A DNA stretch of 14,871 nucleotides from Firmicutes bacterium UBA3871 (GTDB lineage: Bacteria; Bacillota; Clostridia; Peptostreptococcales; Anaerovoracaceae), in the NCBI GenBank assembly GCA_002392265.1, contig DGGP01000022.1, positions 1-14,871 of the forward strand, read 5' to 3'. The stretch's first letter is position 1, and the number at the start of each line of letters is the position of its first letter. The position numbers were made by a program, and so were the translations under genes. Below, piece after piece: positions 14,160-14,871 of the stretch. The notes under the pieces are model-generated. The model ran no database searches. It saw only the letters and a list, made by a program, of their open reading frames with translations, and was not told the origin of the DNA.

Positions 14160-14871
14160 TAGTCTTTAATCTGCGAAGGCACGAATTTGCCTTTATCCAT
14201 TACCCAAATTTCCTTAAAACCGCAGTCCATGGCATACCGCGCCGCTTCTTCGAGCATAAAGCCCGCATGCTCCGGTCTGTGCGCATCTGTTGCAAGTGTG
14301 ATTCTGCCACCCATATTTTTGAGCTCGCGAAGCAGCCTGCGCGTAGGATAAAAGCTTTGGCGATATCCCCGGCTTACTGCGCCGGTATTCACCTCGAATA
14401 TTTTGTCATGCTGCACGAGAATGCGCATTCCTTCGATTGCGGCCTCCTCGTACTGCGGATTTGTGATATCAAACAGCATGTTCTCCGGAAGAGTGGTCTC
14501 CGGCTCGTCAAACTTTGTAATCAAATCGTAATGTGCCACTATGTCAACAGTTTTGTCGGTTGCCATACGCTTGTACTGGCTGTAGTAAAGCTCTGCGGCA
14601 GCCATTGCATCGCCGTCGTAGCCGGCCTGAATATAGTGCTCCAGCGCCTTGCGGGAAAGATCTACCTCGCGGTACTGCACGGCAAGCCCTCCGTCTTCGC
14701 TTGGAAAGCGGTCTATTGTCTCGTATTCGAGATGTTCGGCCGTTCCGTCAGGCAGAGGGAGGAAATGAACTGCGCCGATAACATATTCAAACCCGTAAAG
14801 GTCGAGCTTTCGCTCTGTCATGTTATCGAGCTCCACGCCGCAGTATACATTGATATGGCGGCTGTATTTGT
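14159..14871 (-). CDS. PHP-family phosphatase, HisJ/histidinol-phosphatase-like (5' end beyond window)
   Basis: The reading frame is open to the right edge, so the gene starts outside the window; 236 residues are seen. It resembles the C-terminal part of HisJ-type PHP phosphatases, which remove phosphate from histidinol phosphate, though many relatives have other substrates. Visible metal-site elements are the Glu in VYCGVELD, the His in VIGAVHFLPL, the His in DIVAHYDL, and the Asp-Ala-His in LATDAHRPEHAG. The first HxH motif of the domain would lie outside. A GTG at 14834-14836 was rejected as start because VYCGVE, encoded from before it, is part of the conserved core. No his genes are seen nearby, so the substrate is open. 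The stop overlaps the cca-like start by 1 nt. Confidence 0.85.
   Translation of the reverse strand, partial: KYSRHINVYCGVELDNMTERKLDLYGFEYVIGAVHFLPLPDGTAEHLEYETIDRFPSEDGGLAVQYREVDLSRKALEHYIQAGYDGDAMAAAELYYSQYKRMATDKTVDIVAHYDLITKFDEPETTLPENMLFDITNPQYEEAAIEGMRILVQHDKIFEVNTGAVSRGYRQSFYPTRRLLRELKNMGGRITLATDAHRPEHAGFMLEEAARYAMDCGFKEIWVMDKGKFVPSQIKD

Overview
All recognised genes in this window lie on the minus strand, so transcription runs from high to low coordinates. The content points to a Firmicute of the class Clostridia. It carries the conserved chromosomal block rpsF-ssb-rpsR, then a GdpP-type c-di-AMP phosphodiesterase, rplI, the replicative helicase, a DnaD-family protein, a LysM/G5/M23 envelope peptidase and a WalR-like response regulator. 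Moderate base composition and the M23-walR linkage would suit a lineage such as Anaerovoracaceae (Clostridiales family XIII), but that placement is a guess.

Right part (14871 to 9575) is an accessory-looking operon. In transcription order it holds a PHP-type phosphatase cut by the window edge, a CCA-adding-enzyme-like nucleotidyltransferase, a DarT-like ADP-ribosyltransferase without an adjacent DarG antitoxin, an alpha/beta hydrolase, and an unrecognised membrane protein with a glycine-zipper-like core. Junctions are 1-base overlap, 28, 54 and 12 nt. A small array of three degenerate 35-bp repeats (9495-9600) follows, supplying the stop codon of the last gene. A DUF1653 protein comes next.

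Middle part (9254 to 8021): a putative promoter drives rpsF-ssb-rpsR, which ends in a clear rho-independent terminator at 8021-8057.

Left part (7989 to 1): an extended -10 promoter starts a second operon: gdpP-like, rplI, dnaB helicase, dnaD-like, M23 peptidase, walR. Junctions are tight or overlapping. It joins c-di-AMP turnover, translation, replication initiation and cell-wall remodelling.

The points most worth a second look are: (1) the DarT-like protein with an extra C-terminal beta-rich domain and no antitoxin neighbour; (2) a DnaD-family protein fused to what looks like the N-terminal zinc domain of a DnaC/DnaI helicase loader, with no AAA+ ATPase module; (3) a GdpP homologue apparently lacking the N-terminal membrane helices and carrying a C-terminal extension; (4) an M23 peptidase with a cytoplasmic region of about 385 residues; (5) the repeat array. 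No tRNA, rRNA, CRISPR array, transposase or complete mobile element was seen. All calls rest on reading the sequence; no database search was made.
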